NCBI GenBank assembly: GCA_001465935.1
Contig: LNKV01000038.1
Span: 70,176-134,175 of the forward strand
DNA length: 64,000 bases
Source of the DNA: Clarireedia homoeocarpa
Lineage: Eukaryota; Ascomycota; Leotiomycetes; Helotiales; Rutstroemiaceae
Direction: 5' to 3'
Every line of letters starts with the position of its first letter. Positions within the stretch are counted from its first letter, which is position 1. A program made the translations under genes and the position numbers. A model generated the notes under the pieces. The model worked only from the letters and a program-made list of their open reading frames with translations. It was not told the origin of the DNA and did no database searches. Shown in pieces: positions 22,589 through 34,147 of this stretch.

Positions 22589-24984
22589 ATGACCGACTTT
22601 GCAGACTCAGCACTCGCAGCCTCAATCTCTAAACCTCCATCCCCCTCCGCAGATCATGTAGCTTCCGGGCAAGATGGCGACAATAAATTCCAAAAGGCCA
22701 TATCAGCATGGAGGAGTGAGTGCTTTCTCTCTAATTCTTGTGCAAGTATTGCTAAGTTCTGGAACAGCTATCGATCTTACGTCTATGATCCCATCCCTCG
22801 ACAACACTGCCTCAGAAATCGTTCAATACCAGAGAGATTCAACTGTCCAGCGGAAAGACTTAGCACAGAAGACGAAGGATTTTCGCAAGCTGGATGACTC
22901 TGCTAAGCTTGGGGAGATTAAAGGGTTACTAAAAGGTACAATCGTCGTGTGAGGCGCAAGTGGGATCTCTACTGATACCAGCATCTGCAGCATATCAAAC
23001 ATTCATCGATCTGCTTACCAACCACTCGAAATCTACAAATTCGGCATTCCTACAAGTATATTCATCGTTATCTGAAGCGCCCGACCCATATCCTCTGCTA
23101 GAAGCATCTGTCGATTCTTTGCTGTTGTCCGAGGACACTCTACCTAAAATCACCCAAGAAAATGAACACCTTCAAAAAAGTGTCAGTAAGCTCACGAACC
23201 AATTAGAGGAAACGGAATCAAGATTACAAGCTGAACGAGCGACTCGAAAAAGTTTGGAGGAAGGATTAGAGACAAAGGTTAAAGAAGTTGAGAGCTCATG
23301 GGCGGCGGTTCTGGAAGAGAAAAAAGATAACTGGGAAGCGAAAGAAAAGTCCCTCGAGGAGAAATTAGAGAATCAGGAACGTCTGCTCAATGAGATCAAA
23401 GCTAGTTACGAAGTGAACCAGCGCCTTGGGCAATCTGAAAATGGAGATGTGGACGGGAGTCGGGGTCATGTCACCAGTGCAGAATTGGAGATGGTGCATT
23501 CTGACCTAGAGCGTACAAGCGTCCGGTTAGCAGAAGTGGAAGCGCGGAATGAGCAGCTACGAATCGAGCTAGCTCAATCGGCTTCACAAGTTCCAAGCCA
23601 AGCAGCGCTAGCTTTAGAAGATGATCCTGCTTATATGCGCTTGAGGTCCGAAAATTCGTCGCTGATGAGGAAATTGGATGCGGCAAGAGTAGAGAGAGAC
23701 GCAAAGAAACGAGACCTCGACGCCAAACTTCGTAGCTTGGAAAGGGAGCTAGGAATGCTTAAGGAAGAACGTGACTCTCTAAAGTCCAAGGTTCAGAAAT
23801 GGAGCGATTATGAAGATGTCAAGCAGGAGCTTGAAGTTCTCAAGAGTATAGAGTTCTCTATGGGTGATGATGATGAACAGGATCTTAGTGGTGGCGTACC
23901 TCATTCCCAAGAGGCCACAGGGACCGGCTCCACCGGCAAAGGAAAAGGCGAGACGTTGGAACAACTTCTTCTTGCACGAAACAAAAAGTTGAGCGACGAG
24001 CTTACAGTCCTGAGGGTTTCGCATCAGGATCTACAGACCCGTTTGCAAACCATGCAGGACAGTCTTACCACAGCTAACACTGAGCTGGAGCGGGTACAAC
24101 GTCTGAATACCACTCTGGAAAACGACCTTGCCAATGTTCAAGGTGGTGTAAATGCATATGCTTCAGCTCCTTCGGTTGCAGGGACTTATGCAAGTCGCCA
24201 CCCGCAATCAGCGATAAGTCCTTTTGCCTCCAGAAACCGCAAAACCTCACCCACATCATCAATTATTTCCGGCTTCGATCCTAGGACACCTTTAGGAAGC
24301 ACGCCGCTAGAAATACTCAGATCAGGAGAGCCTGTTGGTGGAGGTTCGGGCATTCTTCCTATGGTAACAGCTCAGCGCGACCGATTCAAGCAAAGGAATT
24401 CGCAGTTGGAGAATGAGCTCGCGGAAAGCCATCGTACTGTATCTTCATTGCGACAGGAGATTGCTTCCCTACAGAAGGATAATTTGAATCTATATGAAAA
24501 GACAAGATATGTGTCAACATATAACAGAGCTGGGCATCCAGCATCCTCGGCGTCCTCCTACGCTACTAATCCTAACCCATCCACTGTTCAAGTGTCTTCC
24601 TCAACGTCATCTGGTCTCGCCCTGAACCGATACCGCTCAGCATACGAATCTAACATTTCGCCATTTGCGGCATTCCGTGGTCGAGAATCTGCGCGGGCGT
24701 ACAAACGTATGAGTTTACCGGAGAGGATAGTATTTTCCATTACGAGGATGGTGTTGGCTACCAGGACTAGTCGAAACTTGTTCGCAGCTTATTGCGTGGC
24801 CCTTCACCTGATGGTGTTCTTCTCACTATATTGGTTAGGTAGTGTTGATGTAGATCAGCACGGAAGTCATCTGAGCCAAGCGGCCGTTGTAGCCGCCGGA
24901 AGTGCTGGTGGTATCGTTGACGCTGCTAAAGAAGCCCAGCATGGAGATTGGCGTCAGGAAGGGTTCAATGGGAAGGTGTCTTGA
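22589..24984 (+). CDS. CASP / Coy1-type Golgi membrane coiled-coil protein
   Basis: Tail-anchored golgin of the CASP family, which acts in intra-Golgi retrograde transport. Exons 22589-22715, 22768-22935 and 22991-24984 encode 762 residues (introns 52 and 55 nt). The start ATG at 22589 gives MTDFADSALA; joining exons gives ISAWRTIDLTSMIPSLD, the conserved CASP N-terminus. Residues about 155-560 are heptad-rich coiled coil (repeated LEE, LEK and QLE-type blocks). The C-terminal CASP signature LPERIVFSITRMVLATRTSR precedes a single hydrophobic segment (about 694-716, LFAAYCVALHLMVFFSLYWL) and a short lumenal tail. All hallmarks are present. It is divergently paired with the CORVET subunit gene. 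Confidence 0.92.
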
Positions 24985-27195
24985 TGAAGGGACCGAATAT
25001 CTTGTACTATCATGTGCTAATAGAGGGCAATTGCCAAGTTTGTCTGATACGCTATCAGTTTAAAGACTCGTCATCGTTTCGGTCAGTCTACCCCCCAATG
25101 ATTACACAAAGTAACTGCCGTCAATGCAAACGAAACAAACAAGATTGAGGAAGTGTATTTCTGGAGCAAACGGCCTTCTACAAGGCCACACAAGGCCACG
25201 CAAGGCCACGCAAGGTAGGACTACGCCTAGCCAATCTCGCCAATTCCAGGTTCCGGAATCAAATTCCTCTTTAGGTAAGGCTATGATGAGATTCCGACTT
25301 CCCAGAATATTTAGGACAACCTGGCTTTCATGATGAACGCTGTCTGGTCATGATTGGACCGAAATTTAAAGTATGTAATCCGTTTACCCGCTCGTCCCTA
25401 AGCTAGGTAGAATTGCCTATTGGGTGAAGCACGGTAATAAAGAGGGTGGATAAATATAGCTTCTCCATACTACTGTAAGATGGTCCCGTTTAGGCCGCTC
25501 ACTATTAGACGCCTGAGTTACGGCCAATGGGACAAATTCTCAGCGTTTCCAAAAATAATATTTAATTCTCCGGAGCTTGTTACCCCACTAGGTTCATCCA
25601 CAAAAGATCAATACACTAGTTGCTGCACATCTTCTCCCGCTGATAGTAGAAACTGGTGCAGCAAATGATCGTTCATTATCTCTCCAATGTTATCGTCCAT
25701 CCGGCTATCTCGATATAGATTTCGCCATCGCGGCTATCGGATCGCTGGAGCTTCGTTCCCAACTGTGCGCTCGATAATCCGTTTCTGAGGATCATTTCTC
25801 CACTGCGCGTGTTGCCGGATATGTGTACAAACGGCGAGTAGTACCGTACCTCCGATAGCCCTTGCTTATCTAGCGTGTGAAGAATCCATTGTAAAGTCTC
25901 TTTGAGATTGCGACACGGACAGGATTGTTACTACAGTATACTCCGTGCATCAGCAGATGTTTACTCTGGGTCTCAAAGCAGCGGGGCATGAAGCGTGCTC
26001 CACACACATCTGAGGTTCGTGCGAGTAAACTTTCGTTTCTCCACATCCGCATGTGTATATGTATGTCCCTACTAATGCGAGAAGTAGAAAAACTTTTTGG
26101 TAGGATCACTAGAGTTTGGCCGGCAGGCCATATTCTAAGTGTGGTCACACAGTATGCAGACTGGTGGCGTGCCGTGGCCTTGACCATTGGTATCAGCACC
26201 TTAAAAAAAGGGGTTCGTAATGGAAAAGTAAAAAGGACTACGGGAATCGGTGTTGTAGTTGCTCTCGTCATTATTCCATCGTAAACATGACAGCTCATAA
26301 GAAGATTCTCTTCTCATGCTCATGTCATGGAATTTATTAAAGGACATTCTCACATCATAGGTCTTCTACAGTGTACTTCGTACCAGCAGTAAATATTACC
26401 CGACGACAGGTCTTGCGACCCCTCCTTCACCAGCTTTTCTCATTTGCTCAACTGACCACAACAGATTTCTTAGCGACCATAGCGCATACAAAGATAAAGG
26501 CTAAAGCAATACTCGAGGCAAGGGCCCGTAGGTGGGCTATCGGCTGGTTAGATAGATATTGATTGAATGGGGTTGGCTACTCCACTACCATGCAGTTCAA
26601 GAGCGTGTCCTCCACCAATCTTGTTCAACCCGGGCCTAACTTACAATCCTTTTCAGCCAATGAACCTGACAATTCAATGGATATTAGAGACTGCCATGCA
26701 ACCGTTACATAGGAAACCCCTGCGTGTATTCAAGGATAGCTCATCCTAGTAGCCTTTACCCTGAGTAGCCGCCCTTGTCACTGGCCCGTGTGGCCCTACT
26801 TTGACTCGGTCTTTTTTTTGTGGAAACCTAACCAAACAATTCCGACTAGGCAATGTGGTATTGTACCTTGTACCAGCGGCTGTCGTCCAGGATTAGCATC
26901 AAAGAAAAAATATGATATTGCCAATCATGGCTTTCAGTTGTATAAGACACCCGCGAAGCCCAGTTCAAGATGTAGTTCAACATCTCGAATCGTGCGCTTA
27001 AAGTTCATTTCCATCTGGTGATACCTTCCGGTTGCAATCTATATATCCTCCTACCCGCGGCACATCCGATCTGGCGTATTCGTTCTTCATTTCTTTTTGC
27101 ATTCATCGAGTGTGGGAAGTTTAGTCTGTTCGGTGTTGCATTTCCTTTGGGTCGACTCGTTTGATATTCCTTCGATACATATTATCACCGTCATC
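24985..27195. other. 2.2-kb spacer without a recognisable gene
   Basis: Holds the 3' flank of the CASP gene and the promoter of the DUF3455 gene. A short CAAGGCCACG triplication lies at about 25180-25214. The longest frames (25870-26298 minus, 25925-26284 plus) overlap each other on opposite strands, have no domain and start without context, so they are not called. Two ATGATGA motifs (about 25281 and 25329) have no matching CTGA box and were rejected as snoRNAs. Confidence 0.5.
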
Positions 27196-28095
27196 ATGGT
27201 TTCTTCGGCTTTCATCTGGGCCATCTTTGCTATGGGAGTAGTCGCTCGACCTGCGCCAGGCCTCACCTTCTCAGCAGGTGCAGCACAACCCGCTGAGAAG
27301 CAGGTTATCTCGGAATACTTCAACATGTTGGCTCAAAAAGTTCAAGAGGGGAGGCGTATGGCGCAAGCACCTGTCTGTGACATGGCCAGCGCGGTTCCAC
27401 CAGCTTTATGTGTGTTCTAATATATTCATGTCTTATATCTTGGATACTAATTTGCTGAGCAGCTCCAACCCCGATGCCCTCACCTTCTACTGGTCTGGTT
27501 CTGAAGCATGTAGCTATTGGTCGAGGCACACAAAACTATACTTGCGGGTCAGATGCTACTGCAGCACCAACAGCAACCGGAGCCGTCGCTACCCTCTTCA
27601 ATGCAACCTGTGTAGCAGCTACCTATCCTGACCTCCTCGCCATACTTCCAAATGTCGCGCTTCAATTCCCATTCAACCCATCTGACGTCGGTCTACTCAA
27701 GCCTGTCGAGCTTGCTATTAGTGGACACCACTTCTTCACTAATGCTACAACACCATTCTTCGACATGAACTACAACTCAAATATGCAGTTGGGCCGAGGA
27801 GGCTTCTCAAAGATTAGTGCATTGAATGCACCAAAGGGTGCATCAATTGGTCAAAACAACAAGGGATATGGCGCAGTCCCATGGTTGCAATTGAACGCAA
27901 GAACTGGAGCTACTGGTGGTCTGCAAGAAGTCTACAGACTCAACACTGCTGGAGGATCGCCACCACCAACCTGTGCGGACAACTTGAACTCTGACTTCGA
28001 CGTACAATATGCCGCTGAGTAGGTCCAATTGCTATCTCGACTTTGACCCACATCACTAACATACCTCCAGATACTGGTTCTATGAAACCAAATAA
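27196..28095 (+). CDS. Secreted DUF3455-family protein
   Basis: Fungal extracellular protein of unknown function; family members are often annotated malate dehydrogenase without biochemical support. Exons 27196-27409, 27463-28018 and 28071-28095 encode 264 residues. The N-terminus MVSSAFIWAIFAMGVVARPA is a plausible signal peptide, cleaved around residue 17-20. The core has the family pattern: LVLKHVAIGRGTQNYTC, a GAVATLFNATC block, the GHHFF/FDMNY region and GAVPWLQL, closing on YAAEYWFYETK after the last intron. The final donor GTAGGT contains an in-frame TAG, so retaining intron 2 would stop at YAAE, nine residues short. The family call is from recalled sequence character; biochemical role unknown. 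Confidence 0.8.
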
Positions 28096-29692
28096 ATGAA
28101 ATTGGCCGAAAATACCACCACGATTCACGGGCATGACAATCGGATAGACGGTGGGCGGGCAGGCAGGAACATAATTTATTTCTTTTCAACCCTCGGTTAG
28201 GCGTCTGCCTCATTCTATTGCTCCTTGGGTAGCATTTGGGCGGCGTCATGGGGACTTGTGTTATCAGAAAGTTTTACATATACTTTTGTATTTTCTTTTA
28301 CTTGGTGGATACTATTCCATGTTTGATATCCCGAAGCAGAGCAAAAAATGGAGGCACAATATGGATATGAAGGGGTTATACCCAGCAAGATTGAATCTTG
28401 CTCTGGCTGTGGAGGAAATCTAGTTGAATAATGAGCATGGATTTATGACATCTACATTTGACACCGCCATCGGAAACCCTTTATCAACGTGTGACTTCAA
28501 TGTCAAGGAGTAACAATTCATCCTAGACTTACTTCATTCTATCTCAGAGCCGTTGGTTCATTCATCTCGAAAAAGGCTATTCCTATTTTACCGAAAGTTG
28601 CCAAGTACTAGACTGCACCCCTTTTCACATTTTCGCAACAGATATTTATCTCATCCATTATCCGTAAACATGAAACGTTGAAACCCCACATCTCATATAC
28701 TAGCGACGAACACCTCCGTCCTATATTCTCACACATCACAAATGAAGCCTGCGATGCAAACGGCATACCGCACGGATCTACAGTAGCATCCAATGAAACA
28801 AAACCTCGCTTGTTCAAGGTGATTGTCTTAGTTTATTGTTTCCGTGGCAGGGGAGGGGAACGGGAAGGATCAGCGGGATTAAGGCTGGAACGATGGCTTC
28901 GATAATTTTTGGATATGTGATTTGCGTTTTGGAAACATTCTTCAAACTTTTTAAAAAGGGGCATATGGCAAGTCGAGGAGTCTCACAAGAAGGAAGTGGC
29001 TCTTCTGCTGCGTGTTTAGGGCTGCTTATGCTGCTTCATGCACACTTTAGGAGAGCGTGTAGCTAGCTATGTGATGGTTGCTGTGGAGAGGATTTCGAGT
29101 TCTGGTGGCTCCAAATGGAGTAACGTCTAGGCTGCCTTGTGGTGAGACTGTGGAGCATTCTATGGAACGGTGATATACATGGATAAAGAGGACGATGCGG
29201 GAGTATTGTTGAATCAGCCTCTGTCATGGCTAAGGTCTGGAAGGGATTGCAATGAGTTTATACAGGAAAAGCTAGTCGAATAATTTCGAAAACGACGAGG
29301 TAAGATTAGGTCAAGTGCGGAGATGAACAAGGTAAGTTCGGACGAAAGACAGATCTAGTGTTTGAGTCTGAGGGGCAATAGCAGTAACCGCTAAGCATGG
29401 CGATCAGGAAACTTGCCTCATTAGGTCCGTTGTGATGGATGTTATCGACGGCGATTCACTTTGGATGCTTAATTTTGGGTCGATGCCGATCACGTGCAGA
29501 TCGTGTCGCGCTACGGCCCCTGCCAACGCGTCCCCCACAATTCAATGTCAATATTTTGCTTAACAGCTCTTGCGACTGTTGCGGTGCAATTGCGCCGTTT
29601 CTGAGTCGTCTTAAGAAAGATACGGAGGCTGATAGCTAATTCCCTTCGGTGATTCTGGAACTGCTCATCCAACATATTTTAAAATAGTAAAC
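28096..29692. other. 1.6-kb spacer without a recognisable gene
   Basis: Contains the DUF3455 3' flank and the Mis12 promoter. Only frames under 80 codons without domains are present. A CACGTG core in GATCACGTGCAG lies near 29478; the same GATCACGTGC decamer occurs upstream of the UCH37 gene. Confidence 0.5.
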
Positions 29693-30786
29693 ATGAGTGC
29701 TCCCGTCACTTCAGACACTGCGCTTTTGACAGAACATCTCACATATAGACCGATTGTAAGTCTTCAATACTTGCACTAACTCACACTTCATCGGAAACTA
29801 ATCATTTGGGGTTATAGACTGTCATAGATGACATAATAAACAGTGTCAATCTCCTCGCCTTCCGCGCAGTCGACGCTTTAGAAAAAGGTCTCCTTGCCGC
29901 ACATCCCTCCTCAATCGGCTTTCCCACTACCTCCAAGTCATCCGCAGATGACGTCGCGATAAAATGTCAACAGGAAATCGAATATGGCGTATACAAACTC
30001 GAGACCTTGCTAAATGCAAAGATCGACAAGAATTTTGACAAAATGGAGATCTATGCGCTGAGGAACATTTTTGCCGTGCCCGCAGATTTGAGAGATTGGA
30101 TCAGATTAAGTCACTACGAGGGATTGGATTTTAGGAACGTGGATGAAAATGGAGACGGAGCTGGAGGGCCGACTTCAGAGAGCGTTACGTTGCAGAGGAA
30201 GAAATTGAGGGAGACGCAGAAGTTGCATGCGTTGTTAAGAGCGGAAAGGGAAAGGAATGAGAGGACTATCAAGGCGCTGAAGGGGATTGTCGCAGGTGCA
30301 GGCAAGGATGCGAGTAAAAGTGTTAAGGACGAGGATGGGGCTGAGAGTGGTGCTATCGACGAGAAGATAGGATCACTAGCATTCTTGCAGAACAAGGGAA
30401 ATTTGACGAAAGATGGAAAGCATCCCATTGCGACGACAACAGAATTCGCATTGACGCAGATACCCGCTCTTAGGCAATTACTAGAGAACTTGGGACCAAG
30501 ATTAAAGGAGTTGGCGGAAGGCGATGGCATGGAGGGATTAGTAGGCGAAGAGGAGAAGAGCTGGAGGAGGGAAAGGCTAGAATTCATCGAGAAGGAGACT
30601 CGAAGGCATCTAGAGAATGTGAGAGGACTAGAACTGAGCGAGCAAGGCGAAGTAAGAGATGGCGAATGGCAAGGTGAAGGGAGGAAACTTGGAATAAGTG
30701 AGGTTGAAGATTTAGAAAGAATTGTTGGAATGGTCGGGGGAGGCGCACCTGAAAATGGAGATGCTATGGACGAGGAGGGACCATGA
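29693..30786 (+). CDS. mis12: Kinetochore protein Mis12/Mtw1
   Basis: Core subunit of the Mis12/MIND complex, linking inner centromere (CENP-C) to the Ndc80 complex. Exons 29693-29755 and 29818-30786 encode 343 residues, with a 62-nt intron. The N-terminal signature is clear across the junction: ALLTEHLTYRPITVIDDIIN, then SVNLLAFRAVDALEKGLL, the Mis12 head helices. A coiled-coil region follows (about 130-185, LQRKKLRETQKLHALLRAER), then a more acidic, less conserved C-terminal half. Length is somewhat greater than the yeast protein but usual for filamentous fungi. No odd features. Convergent with the PPR gene downstream. Confidence 0.9.
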
Positions 30787-31211
30787 CTTAGGAATTGGGA
30801 ATGTTAGGTAGTTTGTAAAAGATTATGCTGGTGATCGTTTGGCGTTTTAGGAATATACCAGGTAAGGTTGGTTAGCGATATAAAGGATCAAGAAAGGATA
30901 GCAGAATTCCAATTTTTAACATCAGACGCATCAGACGCATCAGACGCATAGGTTAAAAATCAATCAATTCAATTGAATCAAAAACAATTCACGATAAATG
31001 TGATTTTTACGATGTGCAACAAAAAGGTTCCGCGGGGTGAATCAGATACAGGGTTGCGTATGCATGATTAGTTGTCTCCCAACATATAATTCTACACTAC
31101 TCGCCCGCACGGGTCATGAGAGCTCTTTACCGGTGCTGGCAATCTATGTCTGTCTATAGAGTCCCAATTCTATGTAATTGTACTCGGTATATGTCCATCG
31201 ATCATAAAGAT
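30787..31211. other. Convergent 3' spacer with a 9-nt triplication
   Basis: Lies between the stop codons of Mis12 (plus) and the PPR gene (minus). ATCAGACGC is repeated three times at 30921-30947, followed by A/T-rich AATCAATTCAATTG sequence that may serve 3'-end formation. Confidence 0.6.
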
Positions 31212-33773
31212 TCACATCCCATTCTTGTCAACAAGCCTCAACTCTTGAGCCAATTCCCAGAACTTATGCTGTCCTTCCACACCTTTCTCATTTATACTGA
31301 TAGGCCCTCCTCTATCCTTTGTCGTGTTCCTCACTAACTCCCTCGCCAATTCCCACTCGTCATTTTGAATCAATGCCATCAGCAAGGTCCTCAATGTATC
31401 CCAACTGATGTACGATTTAGCCGACTCTGTCTTTTCTAATAGGCGAAGCGCAGTGGCGGTATCGCCTGCCCATGCATATCCTTCGATGACTCGGTCCCAG
31501 AAGATATGGTCGACGGTTCCAACTTCTAATCGTGCCCGCTCAATCAAGATACGCACGGCTTCGAGATCGGGTGGCTGCCGAGTGAAGTAGTGGGTGGCGA
31601 GCATGGTGTAGGTATGAGTATTCGGCTGAACATCCCGTGAAGCCATATGTTCCATGACCGCGCTAATAGGCGTAATGTCATTGGGGTTGGCTTGCAGTAA
31701 CATGTAAATAATTTTGTTGTATGTGTGTAGATTCGCCTCAACGCCTGCTTCTTCCATCATTGCAAAAACGCTCTTGACAATATCCTTTAGCTGGTCTGGC
31801 GTCTCGTTGTGGGCATCTCTGAAAACGTCTTCAAGAATTGCAACGAATGTCGCTGCATCTGGTGAGATATCTTGAGCCTGCATTGCCTTTAGGATTTTAG
31901 TAACTTGATCTATGCGGCCTTCACGGATTAGAGGTTGGAGAAGTAGATTGTATGTTTGGACATCAGGACTGATGCCTATTTTGCTGGCCCAAGCAAGGAC
32001 GCGATGCGCAGCTTCAGTTTGTCGTTGTTTCAAGAGTCCAGAAACAGCTGCATTTACAGTCGCAATGGTGGGTTTAACAGCCTCAGGAATTGGTCCAACA
32101 CTCTGGAGTTGTGAAACTTTGATGTCTGGATGCCGTTTCCGGACTGCCTGGAGCCATAGCCGGCCCATCTCATCAAGAGCATATATACTGTCTTCAATTT
32201 TTCTACACCAGATCAGCCCGCTGATCCTGCTCGTCCAGCATTGAATATCAGGCTTGACGCCAGTTGAAATCATCCTGGACCAGACTTCTTTAAGTCCATT
32301 GGCATCCTTAGAAGCTTTGCAACCATTTAACATAGCATCCCAAGCACCAAGATCAGGCGTAATGCCATTCTCAACCATGTGATTCCAAACTTCGATAGCC
32401 TGAGCCGGCGAACGAAGCCCCATAAAGGTAAGAATGAATTGATGATATAAAGCAGGACTTAGTGTGCCACTAACAAATCCTAACCCCCTGTCGGTTCCAT
32501 TCCCGTCTGGCTTTGTGAGGAGAAGGCGTTGTGCGTCCATCCATAAGTCTTCCGCCTGTTTGCGATTTTTGGTATCGAGCGCGGAGGCTAGTCTTCTACT
32601 TGTCATTCCAGTATCTGCACCTCCACGAGTTAGTGGTAAAGCAACTGTTCGTTTCGGTGCCATCATTGGTGTCACGACTGTGTTAGCACGATCCTTTATA
32701 GCCACCCAATCATCTTTAATAGCTTGGAGTATAAATTGCGGCACTCCTTTAAATGAAGGAGAAGAAAGATCACCAAGTTCAATCCGGCATATGTAAACAA
32801 AAGAGAGCAGTGTCTTTAAGAGGGTACTGGTGTCCGGCGTGACCAACTCTCCAAGGCTATGCCTCTCAATATCGAGAAGCACTTTTATTGTTCCAAGAAC
32901 GACACCAGACAACATTGGAGTAAACGACCGTAAAGTAGGAACAAAAAGACTGAATGCACCATATATACCTCGTCGTTCTCTGAACTGCTCAATCTTGCGT
33001 GGTAAAACCCAAGGTACATAGGACCAGTCAAGGGATGAGGGGTTGATATTGGCTGTAGCTTCAGTAGTTGCTTGGCGGCAAACAATATTCCAACTCATCA
33101 GAAGATCCATTATCAGCGGTTGTGGTGGTCCTTTGGCCTCAAGTATATTGACAAGTAATGTATTCATCATTTCTGCCCAGGAATGAGAAAATAATATACC
33201 CAATTCAAAAAACGGTAGTGTTAGTTCGGTATATGTCGGCAGATCTTCTGAGAATGGTTTCACCGACTTGGCTTCCATAATGCGTTTGAGCAGCTGGGGT
33301 GCGATCTTATTAAGATGAGTTGGACTTGTTTCTCGGTCGATCGTTCCCGTTTTCCATGCCGAAGGCCCAAAGTGGAGTAGAAAGAACGACCAACAGTCCC
33401 GGAGTGGTAGACGTTTCCGGAGCATCTCACTGAGTGTCTTAATGTGCTCTTGTAGCACAACTGAAGGAGGGACATGCGCCACGGATGCGAGGCGCGTCGA
33501 TGTTGATAGCTCATTTGGTCCCTTCTTGAACGCATCTTCAAATAAAGCCTCGAGGGCATCTACTGGCCCCGTATGAGATCTTGCGGGCTTTGCCTTTGTG
33601 GTGCGAGACTTTGAAGCGTCTGTCAGCGCAGTATGGTTATCTATTTGCTTTTCTTTGGAAGAAGTGCGCGGCACACTATTTAGAGACACAAACGAGTAGT
33701 TTCGAAGGGTTTTGCCAGATAAGATCTGGCCGATTGTCCGTCGACATGTCGAGCAAATATGGGGAACGCTCAT
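31212..33773 (-). CDS. Mitochondrial pentatricopeptide-repeat (PPR) protein
   Basis: PPR proteins bind organellar RNA and act in its stability, processing or translation. Intronless frame of 853 residues. The first 40 residues lack acidic side chains and are rich in Arg, Lys and Ser (CSTCRRTIGQILSGKTLRNY), a likely mitochondrial presequence. Typical 35-residue units are visible around residues 455-510 (NGITPDLGAWDAMLNGCKAS, then GVKPDIQCW), 596-646 (IGISPDVQTYNLLLQPLIRE, then DISPDAATFVAIL) and 678-731 (EANLHTYNKIIYMLL, then VQPNTHTYTMLATHYF). The N-terminal third is helical without clear PPR consensus. It is divergent from the acid phosphatase gene. The target RNA cannot be told; Pet309/Cya5-type (COX1) or another activator are options. 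Confidence 0.85.
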   Translation of the reverse strand: MSVPHICSTCRRTIGQILSGKTLRNYSFVSLNSVPRTSSKEKQIDNHTALTDASKSRTTKAKPARSHTGPVDALEALFEDAFKKGPNELSTSTRLASVAHVPPSVVLQEHIKTLSEMLRKRLPLRDCWSFFLLHFGPSAWKTGTIDRETSPTHLNKIAPQLLKRIMEAKSVKPFSEDLPTYTELTLPFFELGILFSHSWAEMMNTLLVNILEAKGPPQPLIMDLLMSWNIVCRQATTEATANINPSSLDWSYVPWVLPRKIEQFRERRGIYGAFSLFVPTLRSFTPMLSGVVLGTIKVLLDIERHSLGELVTPDTSTLLKTLLSFVYICRIELGDLSSPSFKGVPQFILQAIKDDWVAIKDRANTVVTPMMAPKRTVALPLTRGGADTGMTSRRLASALDTKNRKQAEDLWMDAQRLLLTKPDGNGTDRGLGFVSGTLSPALYHQFILTFMGLRSPAQAIEVWNHMVENGITPDLGAWDAMLNGCKASKDANGLKEVWSRMISTGVKPDIQCWTSRISGLIWCRKIEDSIYALDEMGRLWLQAVRKRHPDIKVSQLQSVGPIPEAVKPTIATVNAAVSGLLKQRQTEAAHRVLAWASKIGISPDVQTYNLLLQPLIREGRIDQVTKILKAMQAQDISPDAATFVAILEDVFRDAHNETPDQLKDIVKSVFAMMEEAGVEANLHTYNKIIYMLLQANPNDITPISAVMEHMASRDVQPNTHTYTMLATHYFTRQPPDLEAVRILIERARLEVGTVDHIFWDRVIEGYAWAGDTATALRLLEKTESAKSYISWDTLRTLLMALIQNDEWELARELVRNTTKDRGGPISINEKGVEGQHKFWELAQELRLVDKNGM

Positions 33774-34147
33774 GATGCTCTACGCATAATTTCGGGTTTG
33801 GTCTGCATCAACGTCTGCGAAGCCAGAACGACAAGAATTTGACCTGAGATGGCATCGTTTCGAACTCCAATTCGAAAACCAGAGTCTGGAATTTAGAAAA
33901 AAAGTTTCCTGCACGGACCTTCTCCATCTCCACACCCCACTAGTTTCCATCCTGGCCTGGCCTTGCTCTACGTAGCTGGCTTGACAACCCACGTGTTTTA
34001 GAATCAACAAATTACCTACCTCCGTACGCTGTTCGAAAGTCCTACCCAGTGCGACCAAGAGAAAAGGTTCCCCCATCTCCATGAACAGCACCTGGACCAG
34101 CGATTGATCGTATAATTCCATTAGGAGCTCATCCGGAGCTCGTTACA
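33774..34147. promoter_or_regulatory. Bidirectional promoter between the PPR and acid phosphatase genes
   Basis: A 374-bp region between divergent starts, with a CCACGTGTTT element near 33991. It must hold both promoters; start sites are not visible. Confidence 0.55.

Noticed and set aside
25870..26298. Overlapping opposite-strand frames of 142 and 119 codons
   Set aside because: Neither has a recognisable motif, and both depend on the same stretch; no evidence to choose either as a gene.
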